A stretch of DNA of 36,147 bases from Lachnospiraceae bacterium AM93-12TA (GCA_027698105.1 JAQERH010000031.1:1-36147); one strand, 5' to 3'. Positions 23,958-34,783 are shown, numbered from the stretch's first letter. The notes: generated by a model not told the origin, from the letters alone. Numbers and translations are program-made.

Positions 23958-25970
23958 ATGGCAGTTCTGCAGATGAAGAAAATTACCATCTGCGCTCTTT
24001 TAACGGATCGGAAACAGGTTTTAGAGTTTCTCCAGGGAGCTGGAGTTGTGGAAATTTCACGGCTGGAAGAAACTGAGGGAAGCGCTTTCCAGAGACCGGA
24101 TACCTCTGCCAGGCGGCAGAGCTGCGAGAGGGATGCCTGGACGGCAGAGCAGGCTCTGGAAGTTCTTGACCAGTATGCTCCGGAAAAATCCTCGCTCCTT
24201 GCAGGACTTGCAGGAAAACCCCTGACTTCAGGGGAGACATTTGCAGCGATTCAGGAAAATCACCGGCTGGTGATGGAGGACGCAAAGCAGATTTTAGAGT
24301 ACAGCCGGAAGATAGGAGAAGAGAAGGCATCGATTGCCAAGCTGGAGACTCAGATAGAAGCTCTTTCTCCGTGGCTGCCTCTCGATGTGTCCATGCAGTG
24401 TTCCGGTACGGAAAAAACCACTCTTTTTATTGGAGCGGCAGGAGCGCAGACGACGCTGGAATCTCTTTACCAGACAGTGGCAGAGAGGGCGCCTTCAGCT
24501 GATGTGGTGATTCAGCTGATTGGAAAGGATAAGGATCAGGTATGCGCCGCAGTTCTGTGTCTGAAAGAAGACGGGGCGCAGGTGGAGGAGGCTCTGCGGG
24601 CAGCAGGTTTTGCCAGACCTTCTCAAAGCTTTGATCAGATTCCGGCAGTAAAAAAGGAAGAGCTGGAGGAGGAGATTCAGAACATCCGGGCAGAGATTCG
24701 GATGACAGAGGAAAAACTGAAAGCCTACGGCACTTCCAGAGAAAATATCCGGCTTTTGTCAGATTACTGCCGGATGGGAGCAGAAAAGTACCAGGCGCTG
24801 GGGAATATGCTTCAGTCGGGGAAGACAGTGCTGCTGACAGGATATATTCCTGAGCGGGAGGAAGAGAAGCTTCTGTCCCGTCTGAATGAGAGATTTGACC
24901 TGTATGTGCAGACAGAGGCGGTTCCGGAAGAGGAGGAAGCTCCGGTACTTTTAAAAAACAGTACATTGGCAGAGTCAGCGGAAGGAGTGACAGCCTCCTT
25001 CGGACTTCCGGCAAAGGGAGAGATGGATCCGACCTCCATCATGTCGCTCTGTTACATTTTTTTCTTTGGGCTGATGCTGTCAGATGCAGCTTACGGTTTG
25101 ATTGTATTTCTGGCCTGCTTCATTCTTTTAAAGAAATTTCCAAGAATGGCAAGCGGACTGAAAAAATCGATTCGCCTGTTTATGTACTGCGGCATTTCTA
25201 CCCTGTTCTGGGGCGTTATGTTCGGCGGATACTTTGGAGATGTAGTCAATGTGGTTTCCAGGACCTTTTTTGGAAGGGAGATCGGCATACCGGCCGTCTG
25301 GTTTACACCTCTTGACGATCCCATGAAGATGCTTGTGATGTCCATGCTGTTCGGAGTGATTCACTTATTCCTGGGACTTGGACTGAAGGGCTATATGCTT
25401 TTAAAGGATAAGCGGGTGCTGGATTTCTTCTGTGATGTGGTGCTCTGGTACTGTCTTCTGACAGGGTTGATTTTAATTCTTCTTCCGTCAGAGCTGTTTG
25501 CATCCATGTCTCAGATGACCATTGTATTTCCGGAATCAGTCAATCTGCTGGCGAAGGTACTGGCGATAGGAGGAGCTGTCGGAATTCTCCTTATGTCAGG
25601 AAGAAGCAGCAAAAATCCGGCTCTCAGGCTGGCTCTGGGAGCTTACGATCTCTACAACATTACAAGCTGGCTTTCTGATGTGCTTTCCTATTCCAGACTT
25701 CTGGCGCTGGGACTGGCAACTGGTGTAATTGCCTCAGTTATCAATCAGATGGGAAGTATGGCAGGAAACGGAATTTTTGGCGCGGTGATATTTATTCTGG
25801 TATTCCTGGTGGGACATGGCTTTAACCTGGCTATTAATCTGCTGGGAGCTTACGTTCACACCTGCCGTCTCCAGTATGTGGAATTTTTTGGGAAGTTTTA
25901 TGAGGGCGGCGGCCGGATGTTTGAGCCGTTTTGCAGAAATACAAAGTATGCAGATATTAAGGAGGACTAA
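23958..25970 (+). CDS. ntpI: V-type ATP synthase/ATPase subunit I
   Basis: A 670-residue subunit a homologue. Residues 1-330 are cytoplasmic, with alternating helical coiled-coil parts that anchor the stator stalks. The C-terminal half has about seven membrane helices, starting at SIMSLCYIFFFGLMLSDAAYGL, the family's hallmark first helix. Near the end, SWLSDVLSYSRLLALGLATGVIA holds the essential Arg that faces the rotor-ring Glu in ion transfer. The start at 23958 is chosen for its AGGAGGG at 8 nt; an upstream GTG at 23916 overlaps the ntpF stop but has no good site. Confidence 0.95.
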   Translation: MAVLQMKKITICALLTDRKQVLEFLQGAGVVEISRLEETEGSAFQRPDTSARRQSCERDAWTAEQALEVLDQYAPEKSSLLAGLAGKPLTSGETFAAIQENHRLVMEDAKQILEYSRKIGEEKASIAKLETQIEALSPWLPLDVSMQCSGTEKTTLFIGAAGAQTTLESLYQTVAERAPSADVVIQLIGKDKDQVCAAVLCLKEDGAQVEEALRAAGFARPSQSFDQIPAVKKEELEEEIQNIRAEIRMTEEKLKAYGTSRENIRLLSDYCRMGAEKYQALGNMLQSGKTVLLTGYIPEREEEKLLSRLNERFDLYVQTEAVPEEEEAPVLLKNSTLAESAEGVTASFGLPAKGEMDPTSIMSLCYIFFFGLMLSDAAYGLIVFLACFILLKKFPRMASGLKKSIRLFMYCGISTLFWGVMFGGYFGDVVNVVSRTFFGREIGIPAVWFTPLDDPMKMLVMSMLFGVIHLFLGLGLKGYMLLKDKRVLDFFCDVVLWYCLLTGLILILLPSELFASMSQMTIVFPESVNLLAKVLAIGGAVGILLMSGRSSKNPALRLALGAYDLYNITSWLSDVLSYSRLLALGLATGVIASVINQMGSMAGNGIFGAVIFILVFLVGHGFNLAINLLGAYVHTCRLQYVEFFGKFYEGGGRMFEPFCRNTKYADIKED

Positions 25971-26447
<477 letters not shown>

Positions 26448-26465
26448 TAGAAGGGAGAGACCGGT

Positions 26466-27065
26466 ATGACGGGACTGGAAAAAATTACAGACCGGATTTT
26501 AGCGGAAGCTGCGGCTGAAGCAGATGAAATCCGGGAAAAGGCAGAGGAAGAGGCCGGTGCAGTCCTGCGGGAAGCGGAGGAGAGTCTTTTGCGGCTTCAG
26601 GAGGAGGCAAAGGAGAAGGAAGCTCTTGTAAAAAAAGAGCTGGAGGCGCGAGCCAGATCCTCCGCTGCCCTGAAAAAACGCCAGCTGATTCTGGCGGCTA
26701 AGCAGGAGCTGATCCGGGAGCAGATTGAAAAGGCCCATCAGAGCCTTTTACAGATGGATTCAGAAGAATATTTTTCTTTGATAGAGCAGATGGTTCGGCA
26801 GTTTTCTCTTCCGAAAGAGGGAGAAATCCGTTTTTCAGAAAGAGATTTAAAGCGCCTTCCAGACGGATTTGGCAGGCGGCTGGAGCAGGCGGCTGCAGAG
26901 CGGGGAGGCAGTCTGAAACTGGGTTCGGAGCCAGCTCGTGTAGATGGCGGATTCCTGTTAGATTACGGTGGAATCGAGGAAAACTGTTCCTTCCAGGCAC
27001 TGCTGGCAGCTAAGAGGGACGAATGCTCCGACCGGATTCAGAAGCTCTTATTTGAAACAGAATAG
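26466..27065 (+). CDS. ntpE: V-type ATPase peripheral stalk subunit E
   Basis: A 199-residue protein with a long N-terminal coiled coil (residues 1-100, EEEA/EKEA repeats) and a globular C-terminal head that binds the top of the catalytic hexamer. The family motif near the end is VDGGFLLDYGGIEENCSFQALL, typical of V/A-type subunit E. It pairs with NtpF as the outer stator. Lies 18 nt after ntpK, with AAGGGAG upstream. Confidence 0.93.
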   Translation: MTGLEKITDRILAEAAAEADEIREKAEEEAGAVLREAEESLLRLQEEAKEKEALVKKELEARARSSAALKKRQLILAAKQELIREQIEKAHQSLLQMDSEEYFSLIEQMVRQFSLPKEGEIRFSERDLKRLPDGFGRRLEQAAAERGGSLKLGSEPARVDGGFLLDYGGIEENCSFQALLAAKRDECSDRIQKLLFETE

Positions 27066-27076
27066 GAGGGAGGAGC

Positions 27077-28051
27077 ATGGCGGATAAGAATTATACGTAT
27101 GCAGTCGCCAGAATCCGTTCGATGGAGACAACTCTGTTTTCCTCCTCTGTGATCGAACAGCTGATGGCGGTGAAAACCTGGGCCGGATGCCTTGATTTTC
27201 TTCGTGAGAAAGGCTGGGGAAGCGGAAATTTAAACGAGACAGCAGAAGAGCTTTTAGAGGCTGAGGAGGCGAAGGCACAGAAAACAGTGCGGGAGCTTCT
27301 GGGCGGAAATGACAGGATTCTGTCAGTATTCAGCTATCAGAAGCTGTATCACAATCTGAAGGCTGCCATTAAGAAGACAGCGTTTCCTGATTTTCCAGGA
27401 GAGCTGTACTATGACGGCTGCGGCATTGATGGGACAGAGATGGAGCGGATTGTGGCGGAAAAGGATTTCAAAGCGCTCCCGGAGCATATGCAGGACACTG
27501 CTAAAGAGGCGTATGAAACCTTTCTCCACACAGGAGACGGGCAGGCCTGCGATATTATGATAGACAGAGCAGCGCTGGAAGCTATCTACAGTGAGGGAAA
27601 GCGAAGCGGAGAGCCGGTTCTTATGGCTTATGCGGAGTCAGTCACAGCAGTCGCCGACATTAAGATAGCAGTTCGTTCCCAGAAGACAGGAAAGAGCCTG
27701 GAATTTATGAGGCAGAGCATGGCCCCTTGCGAAAGTCTGAATACAGAGCGGCTTTCCATGGCAGCTCTTTCAGGTATTTCAGCTATCTGCGATTATCTGG
27801 AGGGAACTTCCTACCGGGAAGGGGCAGAAGCTCTGAAAGAGTCGCCTTCCGCCTTTGAACGGTGGTGTGACAATCAGCTGATTGAGAGTATTAAGCCGCA
27901 GAAATACAATCCGTTTTCAGCAGGGCCTCTGGCTGCCTATCTGTTAGCCAGGGAAAATGAGATTAAGACGGTTCGGATCATTTTGACCGGGAAGTTTAAT
28001 AATCTTCCGGAGGAAGCGATCCGGGAAAGGATCAGGGAAATGTATGTATAA
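27077..28051 (+). CDS. ntpC: V-type ATPase subunit C (central stalk/ring adaptor)
   Basis: A 324-residue, mostly helical protein of the V-ATPase subunit C/d family, which docks the central shaft onto the rotor ring. It starts with YTYAVARIRSMETTLFSSSVIEQL, the family's opening block, and ends with YLLARENEIKTVRIILTGKFNNLPEEAIRERIREMYV, its typical C-terminus. Spacing is 11 nt from ntpE and it overlaps the next gene by 8 nt, showing translational coupling. Confidence 0.95.
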   Translation: MADKNYTYAVARIRSMETTLFSSSVIEQLMAVKTWAGCLDFLREKGWGSGNLNETAEELLEAEEAKAQKTVRELLGGNDRILSVFSYQKLYHNLKAAIKKTAFPDFPGELYYDGCGIDGTEMERIVAEKDFKALPEHMQDTAKEAYETFLHTGDGQACDIMIDRAALEAIYSEGKRSGEPVLMAYAESVTAVADIKIAVRSQKTGKSLEFMRQSMAPCESLNTERLSMAALSGISAICDYLEGTSYREGAEALKESPSAFERWCDNQLIESIKPQKYNPFSAGPLAAYLLARENEIKTVRIILTGKFNNLPEEAIRERIREMYV

Positions 28052-28364
28052 GATGGCAGTCGTGGGAGATTATGACAGCATTTACGGCTTTGCCGCCCTG
28101 GGACTTGACACATTTCCCGCAGACGGACCGGAGGAGACAGAGCAGGTGTTTCACAGGCTGGCTTCCGGAGAGTATGCGGTGATTTATATTACAGAGGCGG
28201 CGGCCGCCCAAATCAGCCACACAATTGAGCGGTATAAAGAAAGCCTGCTTCCATCGGTGATTCTCATTCCAGGTGTGTCCGGCAACACGGGCAAGGGAAT
28301 TGAAGGAGTGAAAAAGTCGGTAGAACAGGCGGTTGGATCAGACATTCTGTTTGGAGGAGTCTAA
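28044..28364 (+). CDS. ntpG: V-type ATPase subunit F (NtpG)
   Basis: A 106-residue Rossmann-like protein of the V-ATPase F family, binding the central shaft subunit D. It opens MYKMAVVGDYDSIYGFAALGLDTF, the usual VxGDxDSxxGFxxLG signature, and has the conserved VIYITEAAA strand. Start at 28044 (a second ATG at 28053 is possible). It overlaps ntpC by 8 nt. E. hirae calls it NtpG; other bacteria use atpF/ntpF. Confidence 0.95.
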   Translation: MYKMAVVGDYDSIYGFAALGLDTFPADGPEETEQVFHRLASGEYAVIYITEAAAAQISHTIERYKESLLPSVILIPGVSGNTGKGIEGVKKSVEQAVGSDILFGGV

Positions 28365-28376
28365 CAGAGTGCAGGA

Positions 28377-28393
28377 GGCGGCGTCAGGCCGCC
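28377..28393 (+). promoter_or_regulatory. GC-rich hairpin between ntpG and ntpA
   Basis: GGCGGC (28377-28382) pairs with GCCGCC (28388-28393) across a 5-nt loop, with no T-run. It lies just before the ntpA ribosome site (AAAGGTGG) in the largest gap of the operon (59 nt). It could be a processing or stability element separating the 3-copy A and B messages. Confidence 0.45.
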
Positions 28394-28423
28394 AGTTGAC
28401 AGAAAGGTGGGTGAAGCCTTCCA

Positions 28424-30193
28424 ATGAGCAAAGGTGTGATTAAAAAGGTAGCGGGTCCTCTGGTTATTGCAGAGGGGATGCGGGATGCCAATATGTACGA
28501 CGTAGTCCGCGTCAGCAGCCAGCGTTTGATTGGAGAAATTATAGAGATTCATGGAGATCAGGCATATATCCAGGTTTATGAGGAGACCTCAGGACTGGGA
28601 CCGGGCGAGCCGGTAGAATCGATGGATATGCCGTTGTCAGCAGAGCTGGGGCCGGGCCTGATCACCAGTATTTACGATGGAATCCAGCGTCCTCTGGACG
28701 ATATCATGAAGGCTACGGGAAGCAATAACTTAAAGCGCGGCGTGGAGGTTCCTTCCCTGAAACGGAATCTGAAGTGGAATTTTGTGCCCACAGTAAAAGC
28801 AGGAGATGCAGTAGAAGCCGGTGATATCATCGGAACCGTTCAGGAGACCATTGTGGTAGTCCATAAGATTATGGTTCCAAATGGCGTGAAGGGAACAGTC
28901 AAGGAGATCCGGGCAGGAGAATTTACTGTGGAGGAGACAGTGGCTGTCATTGCCACGGAAACAGGAGATCGGGAGCTGACACTGATGCAGCGGTGGCCTG
29001 TCAGACAGGGACGCCCCTATAAGAAAAAGCTGCCCCCGGAGATGCCTCTTGTGACAGGACAGAGAGTAATCGACGCCTTCTTCCCTATTGCCAAGGGTGG
29101 TGTAGCAGCAGTTCCAGGTCCTTTCGGAAGTGGTAAGACAGTTATTCAGCATCAGCTGGCCAAGTGGGCAGAGGCTGATATTGTGGTTTACATCGGCTGC
29201 GGCGAGCGCGGAAACGAGATGACAGACGTACTGAACGAATTCCCGGAGTTAAAGGATCCGAAAACAGGCCATTCCCTGATGCAGAGAACCGTTCTGATCG
29301 CGAATACCTCTGATATGCCGGTAGCTGCCAGAGAGGCGTCTATCTATACGGGAATTACGATTGCTGAATACTTCCGCGATATGGGATATTCAGTAGCCTT
29401 AATGGCAGACTCTACCTCCCGCTGGGCCGAGGCCCTCAGGGAGATGTCAGGACGTCTGGAAGAGATGCCGGGTGAGGAAGGTTATCCTGCTTACCTGGGA
29501 AGCCGTCTGGCCCAGTTTTACGAGAGAGCCGGTCATGTGGTGTGCAATGGTTCAGAAGGCAGAGAAGGAGCCCTCTCAGCTATTGGAGCTGTATCACCTC
29601 CAGGAGGAGATATTTCAGAGCCGGTATCCCAGGCAACCCTTCGTATTGTAAAGGTATTCTGGGGACTGGATTCTTCCCTGGCTTACAAGAGACATTTCCC
29701 GGCCATTAACTGGCTGACCAGCTATTCCCTCTATGTGGATAATATGGGAAAATGGTTTAATGAGAAGGTATCCTCAGAGTGGATGGCATGCCGCCAGGGT
29801 ATGATGAGTCTTCTGCAGGAGGAGGCAGAGCTGGAGGAGATCGTAAAGATGGTAGGTATGGACGCTTTATCGCCTACGGATCGTCTGAAGATGGAGGCAG
29901 CCCGTTCTATCCGAGAGGACTTCCTGCATCAGAACTCCTTCCACGAGATTGATACTTACACTTCTCTAAGAAAGCAGTTTTTGATGATGAAGCTGGTATT
30001 GGCTTTCTACGAAAAATCAGAGAAGGCATTAAAAGACGGAGCGGATGTTCAGGGACTTATAAAAATGCCGGTCCGCGAAAAAATCGGACGTTTTAAATAT
30101 GTGCTGGATGAAAAGATAGAGACAGAGTATGAAGCAGTGACAAAGGAACTGGAAGCAGAGATCGCCGATGTACTCAGAAGGGAGGACTTCTAA
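28424..30193 (+). CDS. ntpA: V-type ATPase catalytic subunit A
   Basis: A 589-residue catalytic subunit, normal in length. Walker A is GPFGSGKT at 232-239, with Lys238 the nucleotide lysine; the V-type-specific nonhomologous insertion precedes it (about 110-195). Further landmarks are [13 protein letters not shown] (catalytic Glu), [36 protein letters not shown] and [17 protein letters not shown]. Three copies alternate with B to form the ATP-hydrolysing head. Stop directly abuts the ntpB ATG. Confidence 0.98.
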   Translation: MSKGVIKKVAGPLVIAEGMRDANMYDVVRVSSQRLIGEIIEIHGDQAYIQVYEETSGLGPGEPVESMDMPLSAELGPGLITSIYDGIQRPLDDIMKATGSNNLKRGVEVPSLKRNLKWNFVPTVKAGDAVEAGDIIGTVQETIVVVHKIMVPNGVKGTVKEIRAGEFTVEETVAVIATETGDRELTLMQRWPVRQGRPYKKKLPPEMPLVTGQRVIDAFFPIAKGGVAAVPGPFGSGKTVIQHQLAKWAEADIVVYIGCGERGNEMTDVLNEFPELKDPKTGHSLMQRTVLIANTSDMPVAAREASIYTGITIAEYFRDMGYSVALMADSTSRWAEALREMSGRLEEMPGEEGYPAYLGSRLAQFYERAGHVVCNGSEGREGALSAIGAVSPPGGDISEPVSQATLRIVKVFWGLDSSLAYKRHFPAINWLTSYSLYVDNMGKWFNEKVSSEWMACRQGMMSLLQEEAELEEIVKMVGMDALSPTDRLKMEAARSIREDFLHQNSFHEIDTYTSLRKQFLMMKLVLAFYEKSEKALKDGADVQGLIKMPVREKIGRFKYVLDEKIETEYEAVTKELEAEIADVLRREDF

Positions 30194-31567
30194 ATGCCGA
30201 AAGAATATAGAACCATACAGGAAGTAGCCGGCCCTCTGATGCTGGTGAGAGGCGTTGAGAACGTCACCTATGACGAACTGGGAGAGATTGAGCTGGCAAA
30301 CGGCGAGACCAGGCGCTGCAAGGTGCTGGAGATCGATGGAGGCAATGCCCTGGTACAGCTGTTTGAGAACTCTACGGGAATTAACCTGTCCAACAGCAAG
30401 GTGCGTTTTCTGGGAAGAACCATGGAGCTGGGCGTATCGGAAGATATGCTGGGCCGCGTATTCGACGGTCTGGGCCGCCCTATTGACGGAGGCCCGGAGA
30501 TTCTGCCGGAGGAGAGAAGGGATATCAATGGCCTTCCCATGAACCCGGCAGCCAGAAGCTATCCTCAGGAGTTTATTCAGACAGGAGTGTCTGCGATAGA
30601 CGGACTGAATACACTGGTAAGGGGTCAGAAGCTGCCGATTTTCTCAGCTTCCGGTCTTCCTCACGCCAATCTGGCAGCTCAAATTGCCAGACAGGCCAAG
30701 GTAAGAGGAACGGACGAACCCTTCGCCGTTGTGTTTGCAGCCATGGGAATCACCTTTGAGGAAGCCCATTTCTTTGAAGAGAGCTTTAAGGAAACAGGAG
30801 CCATTGACAGGACGGTACTTTTTATCAATCTGGCCAATGATCCGGCAGTAGAGCGTATTGCCACTCCAAAGATGGCTCTGACAGCAGCAGAGTATCTGGC
30901 CTTTGAGAAAAATATGCACGTTCTTGTTATTCTGACTGATATCACCAACTATGCAGATGCCCTGAGAGAAATCTCCGCAGCCCGAAAAGAGGTTCCGGGC
31001 CGCCGCGGCTATCCAGGATATATGTATACAGACCTGGCGTCTATCTACGAGAGAGCCGGAAGGCAGAACGGAAAGACAGGTTCCATCACTATGATTCCGA
31101 TTCTGACCATGCCGGAGGATGACAAGACTCATCCAATCCCGGACCTGACAGGCTATATTACAGAGGGACAGATTATTTTAAGCCGTGAGCTGTACAGAAA
31201 GGGAGTCATGCCGCCCATTGACGTGCTTCCGTCCCTGTCACGACTGAAGGATAAGGGAATCGGAGAGGGAAAAACGAGAGCCGATCACTCCAATACCATG
31301 AACCAGCTGTTCGCCGCCTATGCCAGAGGTAAGGAGGCCAAGGAGCTGATGGTGATTCTGGGAGAGGCAGCTCTGTCAGATGTGGATTTAATTTATGCCA
31401 AATTTGCCGACGCCTTTGAGAAGGAATACGTTTCCCAGGGATATGAAACAGACAGAAGTATTGAGGATACTCTGAAAATCGGCTGGAAGCTGCTGTCGAT
31501 TCTGCCCAGAAGCGAGTTAAAACGAATTGATGATAAATTCCTGGATCTGTATTACGGGAAAGAGTAG
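30194..31567 (+). CDS. ntpB: V-type ATPase regulatory subunit B
   Basis: A 457-residue non-catalytic partner of subunit A. It lacks a proper Walker A: the equivalent segment reads [20 protein letters not shown], as expected. Conserved blocks include [42 protein letters not shown] and [17 protein letters not shown]. The start immediately follows the ntpA stop, with GGGAGG at the end of that gene, so the two head subunits are probably coupled to similar amounts. Confidence 0.98.
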   Translation: MPKEYRTIQEVAGPLMLVRGVENVTYDELGEIELANGETRRCKVLEIDGGNALVQLFENSTGINLSNSKVRFLGRTMELGVSEDMLGRVFDGLGRPIDGGPEILPEERRDINGLPMNPAARSYPQEFIQTGVSAIDGLNTLVRGQKLPIFSASGLPHANLAAQIARQAKVRGTDEPFAVVFAAMGITFEEAHFFEESFKETGAIDRTVLFINLANDPAVERIATPKMALTAAEYLAFEKNMHVLVILTDITNYADALREISAARKEVPGRRGYPGYMYTDLASIYERAGRQNGKTGSITMIPILTMPEDDKTHPIPDLTGYITEGQIILSRELYRKGVMPPIDVLPSLSRLKDKGIGEGKTRADHSNTMNQLFAAYARGKEAKELMVILGEAALSDVDLIYAKFADAFEKEYVSQGYETDRSIEDTLKIGWKLLSILPRSELKRIDDKFLDLYYGKE

Positions 31568-31581
31568 GGGAGGTGTGATGC

Positions 31582-32241
31582 ATGGCTCAGGCTCAGGTAA
31601 ACCCTACCAGAATGGAGCTTACAAGGCTTAAGAAAAAGCTGGCTACCGCCGTCCGGGGGCATAAGCTTCTGAAAGACAAACGCGATGAGCTGATGCGCCA
31701 GTTCCTCGACCTGGTGAAGGAAAATATGGCCCTCAGAAAAGAGGTAGAGGCGGGGATTAAAAGCGCAAACCTAAACTTTGTCATTGCCAAAGCCGGAATG
31801 AGCGGTCCTGCCCTGAATGCCGCCCTGATTGCCCCTAAACAGGAGGTATATCTGGAAGCGGGAAAGAAGAACGTGATGAGCGTGGATATTCCTGTGTTCC
31901 AGTACAAAACCAGGACAGCAGATGAGAATGATATTTACCCGTATGGCTTTGCTTTCACCTCCAGCGATTTAGACGGAGCGGTAAAATCTCTCCAGGATGT
32001 ACTTCCCCAGATGTTAAAGCTGGCAGAGACAGAGAAATCCTGCCAGCTGATGGCATCTGAGATAGAGAAGACCAGGAGAAGGGTAAATGCCCTGGAACAC
32101 GTAATTATTCCGGAAACCCAGAAAAACATCAAGTATATTACCATGAAACTGGATGAAAATGAGAGGAGCACTCAGATTCGCCTGATGAAGGTAAAGGACA
32201 TGATGCTGGAGGAAGCCCACCATTACAGGGAGAAAGAATAA
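31582..32241 (+). CDS. ntpD: V-type ATPase central shaft subunit D
   Basis: A 219-residue, strongly helical rotor shaft. The N-terminal [35 protein letters not shown] and C-terminal [22 protein letters not shown] are the two diagnostic blocks that form the long coiled coil inserted in the A3B3 head. GGGGAGG precedes the ATG by 8 nt. It is the last operon gene, followed by a terminator; E. hirae NtpH and NtpJ (the K+ transporter) have no counterpart here. Confidence 0.97.
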   Translation: MAQAQVNPTRMELTRLKKKLATAVRGHKLLKDKRDELMRQFLDLVKENMALRKEVEAGIKSANLNFVIAKAGMSGPALNAALIAPKQEVYLEAGKKNVMSVDIPVFQYKTRTADENDIYPYGFAFTSSDLDGAVKSLQDVLPQMLKLAETEKSCQLMASEIEKTRRRVNALEHVIIPETQKNIKYITMKLDENERSTQIRLMKVKDMMLEEAHHYREKE

Positions 32242-32254
32242 GCGGCTGAGAAAA

Positions 32255-32310
32255 GGGAGAAAACTTTCTGCGTTCCAATTGGAAGCGGCTGGAAAGCTTC
32301 TCCCTTTTTT
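32255..32310. terminator. Bidirectional terminator between ntpD and bioA
   Basis: GGGAGAA (32255-32261) and CTTTC (32264-32268) pair with GAAAG (32292-32296) and TTCTCCC (32298-32304), with a small internal bulge. Inside is the perfect palindrome TTCCAATTGGAA. Six T follow on the plus strand, and a T-rich stretch on the minus strand as well, serving bioA. Confidence 0.88.
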
Positions 32311-32318
32311 GGCGTTTT

Positions 32319-33518
32319 TTATTTTCTGAACCATTCTTTCATGGTCTGTATTACCTGAATCAGTTCCTCCTCAGTGATAATATAGGGAACCATGGCGTAC
32401 AGATAGTTCAGAAACGGGCGGCTGAATACGCCCCGCTCTCTGGCGAACTGCTGATATCCCTTCAGAACAGAGGCGTTTTTCACCTCGATACAGACGCAGC
32501 CTCCCATGATTCGGATTTCCTGGATTCTCTCGTCAGAAAAACCGTTCAGTTCTCTCCTTGTGACGGCCTCAATACGGCAGATTTTGGCCATGTAGTCCTG
32601 GGTTTCAAACAGTTCGATGGATTTGAGGGCCGCGCTGCAGGCCAGGGCGTTGCCCATAAAGGTGGGGCCGTGCATAAGAGCGTGTTCCGGCCGGTCGTCA
32701 AAAAAGCCGCGGAATACTTTTTCATTGGCAACCGTGGCGGCATGGCCGATATAGCCGCCTGTCAGAGCTTTTCCGAGAACCAGAATGTCCGGCAGAACCA
32801 GATCGGATACAAAGCGGTTTCCCGTCCGTCCAAATCCAGTGGCAACCTCGTCAAAAATCAGAAGGACGCCGTACTGATCGCACAGCTGCCTGGCTCTTTT
32901 TAAAAAAGACAGGCTGTACATGCGCATTCCGCCTGCGCCCTGGAGAAGAGGTTCCACGATCAGGCAGTTCAGACGACTGTGATACTGCTTAAAGGCCTGA
33001 TCCAGGGCTGGAATTTCCGTGGGAATGTGAATCACATGCCGGCTGGGACCGTAGGCCTTCAGGACAAAGTGGTAATCTTCATCGTCTCCGGTTTCCATGG
33101 TTTTAAAGGTATCACCGTGGTAGGCGTGTTCGAGAGCCAGCGTCAGAGTCCTCTCTGTTTCTCCCCGGTTCATGTAATACTGCAGGGCCATTTTCAGGGC
33201 TACCTCCACAGCCACGCTTCCTGAATCAGAGAAGAAGGAATAATTCAGATCTCCGGGGAGAAATTCCTCCAGTTTTCTGGCCAGCTTCTGGACTGGCTCA
33301 TGAGTCAGTCCGCCTAACATCACGTGGGAAAAACGGCTGACCTGGTCTATCATGGCCTGGTTCAGCTCCGGGTGATTGTAGCCGTGAATGACGCTCCACC
33401 AGGAGGATACGGAGTCAATCATTTTCTCCTTTTCGGTATATAAATAGACTCCTTTGGCGCCTGTAATGGAAATCGGCGGGGCCATGGTTTTCATCTGCTC
33501 ATAAGGATACCGAATCAT
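32319..33518 (-). CDS. bioA: Adenosylmethionine-8-amino-7-oxononanoate aminotransferase
   Basis: A 399-residue PLP enzyme that converts KAPA to DAPA with SAM as amino donor in biotin synthesis. It shows BioA's substrate-site WWSVIHGYNHPELN, the PLP region DSGSVAVEVALKMA, LLIFDEVATGFGRTG with the PLP-ring Asp, the Schiff-base lysine in LGKALTGGYIG and MHGPTFMGNALACSAA. The length is slightly under the 429 of E. coli. Its start overlaps the bioD stop by 4 nt. It is the last gene of a three-gene operon, followed by the shared terminator. Confidence 0.96.
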   Translation of the reverse strand: MIRYPYEQMKTMAPPISITGAKGVYLYTEKEKMIDSVSSWWSVIHGYNHPELNQAMIDQVSRFSHVMLGGLTHEPVQKLARKLEEFLPGDLNYSFFSDSGSVAVEVALKMALQYYMNRGETERTLTLALEHAYHGDTFKTMETGDDEDYHFVLKAYGPSRHVIHIPTEIPALDQAFKQYHSRLNCLIVEPLLQGAGGMRMYSLSFLKRARQLCDQYGVLLIFDEVATGFGRTGNRFVSDLVLPDILVLGKALTGGYIGHAATVANEKVFRGFFDDRPEHALMHGPTFMGNALACSAALKSIELFETQDYMAKICRIEAVTRRELNGFSDERIQEIRIMGGCVCIEVKNASVLKGYQQFARERGVFSRPFLNYLYAMVPYIITEEELIQVIQTMKEWFRK

Positions 33519-34210
33519 TTTACTTCCTCCTCATAAAGCGCTTTCAGTTCGTCAATAGAAATGCGTAGGTCGCTGTCTCCGTCCTGAACGCAGGCCACGA
33601 CCTTTACGCCTGTCACATATTCGCACATCTTTTTGTTGTCCTCATGCAGGACGTTTCCCGGCTCATAATGGTTTAAGATCACTCCCCTCAGAGGGACATT
33701 CTGCTGCCTCAGAAAGAAAGCGGTCAGCCCGGCCTGATTAATCGTTCCCAGACCTGCGTCCGCCACCAGAAGACATCCGGAACCGCAGGAGCGGATTACG
33801 TCAGGAAGCCACAGCTCCTGCCCGTCAAAGCGCAGAGGACAGAGGACGCCGCCGGAACCTTCCATGGTTATGTATTCATAGCAGTTTTTCAGAGTGTGAA
33901 AACTGTCCATAACAGCGCCGAGATCTACTGGATTCCCCTCCAGCCGGGAAGCCAGATGGGGGGAAACAGCGGCTTCATAGACAAAGGGACACATTTCCAG
34001 CAGGGGCTGGGCAATACCGGAATGTTCTTTTACCCACAGGGCGTCGCCGGGGATCAAGCTGCCGTCTTCGCCTTTCTCATTTCCGCTCATGGCCGCCTTG
34101 TAGTAGGCGGCATGGATGCCGCTCTCATGCAGTTTTTTCAAAATCAGGCCGGAAACGTAGGTTTTGCCCACGTCTGTGCCTGTGCCGATGACAAACAGAG
34201 ATTTACTCAT
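33515..34210 (-). CDS. bioD: Dethiobiotin synthetase
   Basis: A 231-residue P-loop ligase closing the ureido ring of DAPA with CO2 and ATP. The N-terminus SLFVIGTGTDVGKTYVSGLIL carries the Walker A (GTGTDVGKT), followed by the AYYKAAMSG lysine region (Lys of KxxxSG). TMEGSGGVLCPL is the second nucleotide/substrate block. It overlaps bioA by 4 nt and starts 18 nt after the bioY stop, preceded by GAGG. Confidence 0.96.
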   Translation of the reverse strand: MSKSLFVIGTGTDVGKTYVSGLILKKLHESGIHAAYYKAAMSGNEKGEDGSLIPGDALWVKEHSGIAQPLLEMCPFVYEAAVSPHLASRLEGNPVDLGAVMDSFHTLKNCYEYITMEGSGGVLCPLRFDGQELWLPDVIRSCGSGCLLVADAGLGTINQAGLTAFFLRQQNVPLRGVILNHYEPGNVLHEDNKKMCEYVTGVKVVACVQDGDSDLRISIDELKALYEEEVK

Positions 34211-34228
34211 AATCAGACCTCCTCGTAT

Positions 34229-34783
34229 TTAAATCATTCCGCTCTTTACCAGCGGAATCAGCCGTTTTCCTAAATATGCCCCCGCTATGCAAAGAAGAAT
34301 ATCTCCTGGAACCGCCAACAGAAAGCAGTAGAGAAACAAAGGCCAAAGGCCGATGGGCGTTTCCAGATAAAACCGGCTGATCAGCCAGTACCAGGCCATG
34401 CCGAAGGAATATACAATCCCCAGCCCGGCAAAATTGGCGGCCAGAAGCCGCCGGATTCCCGGATATTTTTTTGCTTCAGCCAGGAAACCTGTAACATACG
34501 TGCCTGCGGCGAAGCCGATGAGGTAGCCGAAGCTGGGCTGAAGCAGATAGCCGATCCCTCCGCCCTGGGCGAAAATCGGAAGTCCCATCAGCCCCAGAAG
34601 GATGTAGATCAGAACGGCCAGACAGCCTCTTTTCGGCCCCAGCAAAAGTCCTGCCATCATGGTAAATAAATATTGAAGCGTAAATGGAATGACTGGAATG
34701 GGAATTTTAATAAAAGCGCCTGCGGCAATTAAAGCCACAAACATGGCGCAGAGAATCATATCTTTCGTCTTTTCTCGTCTCAA
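34229..34783 (-). CDS. bioY: Biotin transporter BioY (ECF S component)
   Basis: A 184-residue membrane protein with six hydrophobic segments. It has the S-component opening MILCAMFVALIAAGAFIKIPIP (split here for the family's AxxA helix) and the BioY block VPFTLQ (here IPFTLQYLFTMMAGLLLGPKRG), then GLPIFAQGGGIGYLLQPSFGYLIGF. It would bind biotin and use an ECF module encoded elsewhere. The start codon is TTG at 34783, 8 nt after AGGAGG; no in-frame ATG upstream competes. First gene of bioY-bioD-bioA, so it is co-controlled with the synthesis genes. Confidence 0.95.
   Translation of the reverse strand: MRREKTKDMILCAMFVALIAAGAFIKIPIPVIPFTLQYLFTMMAGLLLGPKRGCLAVLIYILLGLMGLPIFAQGGGIGYLLQPSFGYLIGFAAGTYVTGFLAEAKKYPGIRRLLAANFAGLGIVYSFGMAWYWLISRFYLETPIGLWPLFLYCFLLAVPGDILLCIAGAYLGKRLIPLVKSGMI

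Noticed and set aside
24427..25014. 195-codon Pro/Leu/Ser-rich minus-strand frame
   Set aside because: Antisense to ntpI, a clear full-length gene; composition is that of a shadow frame.
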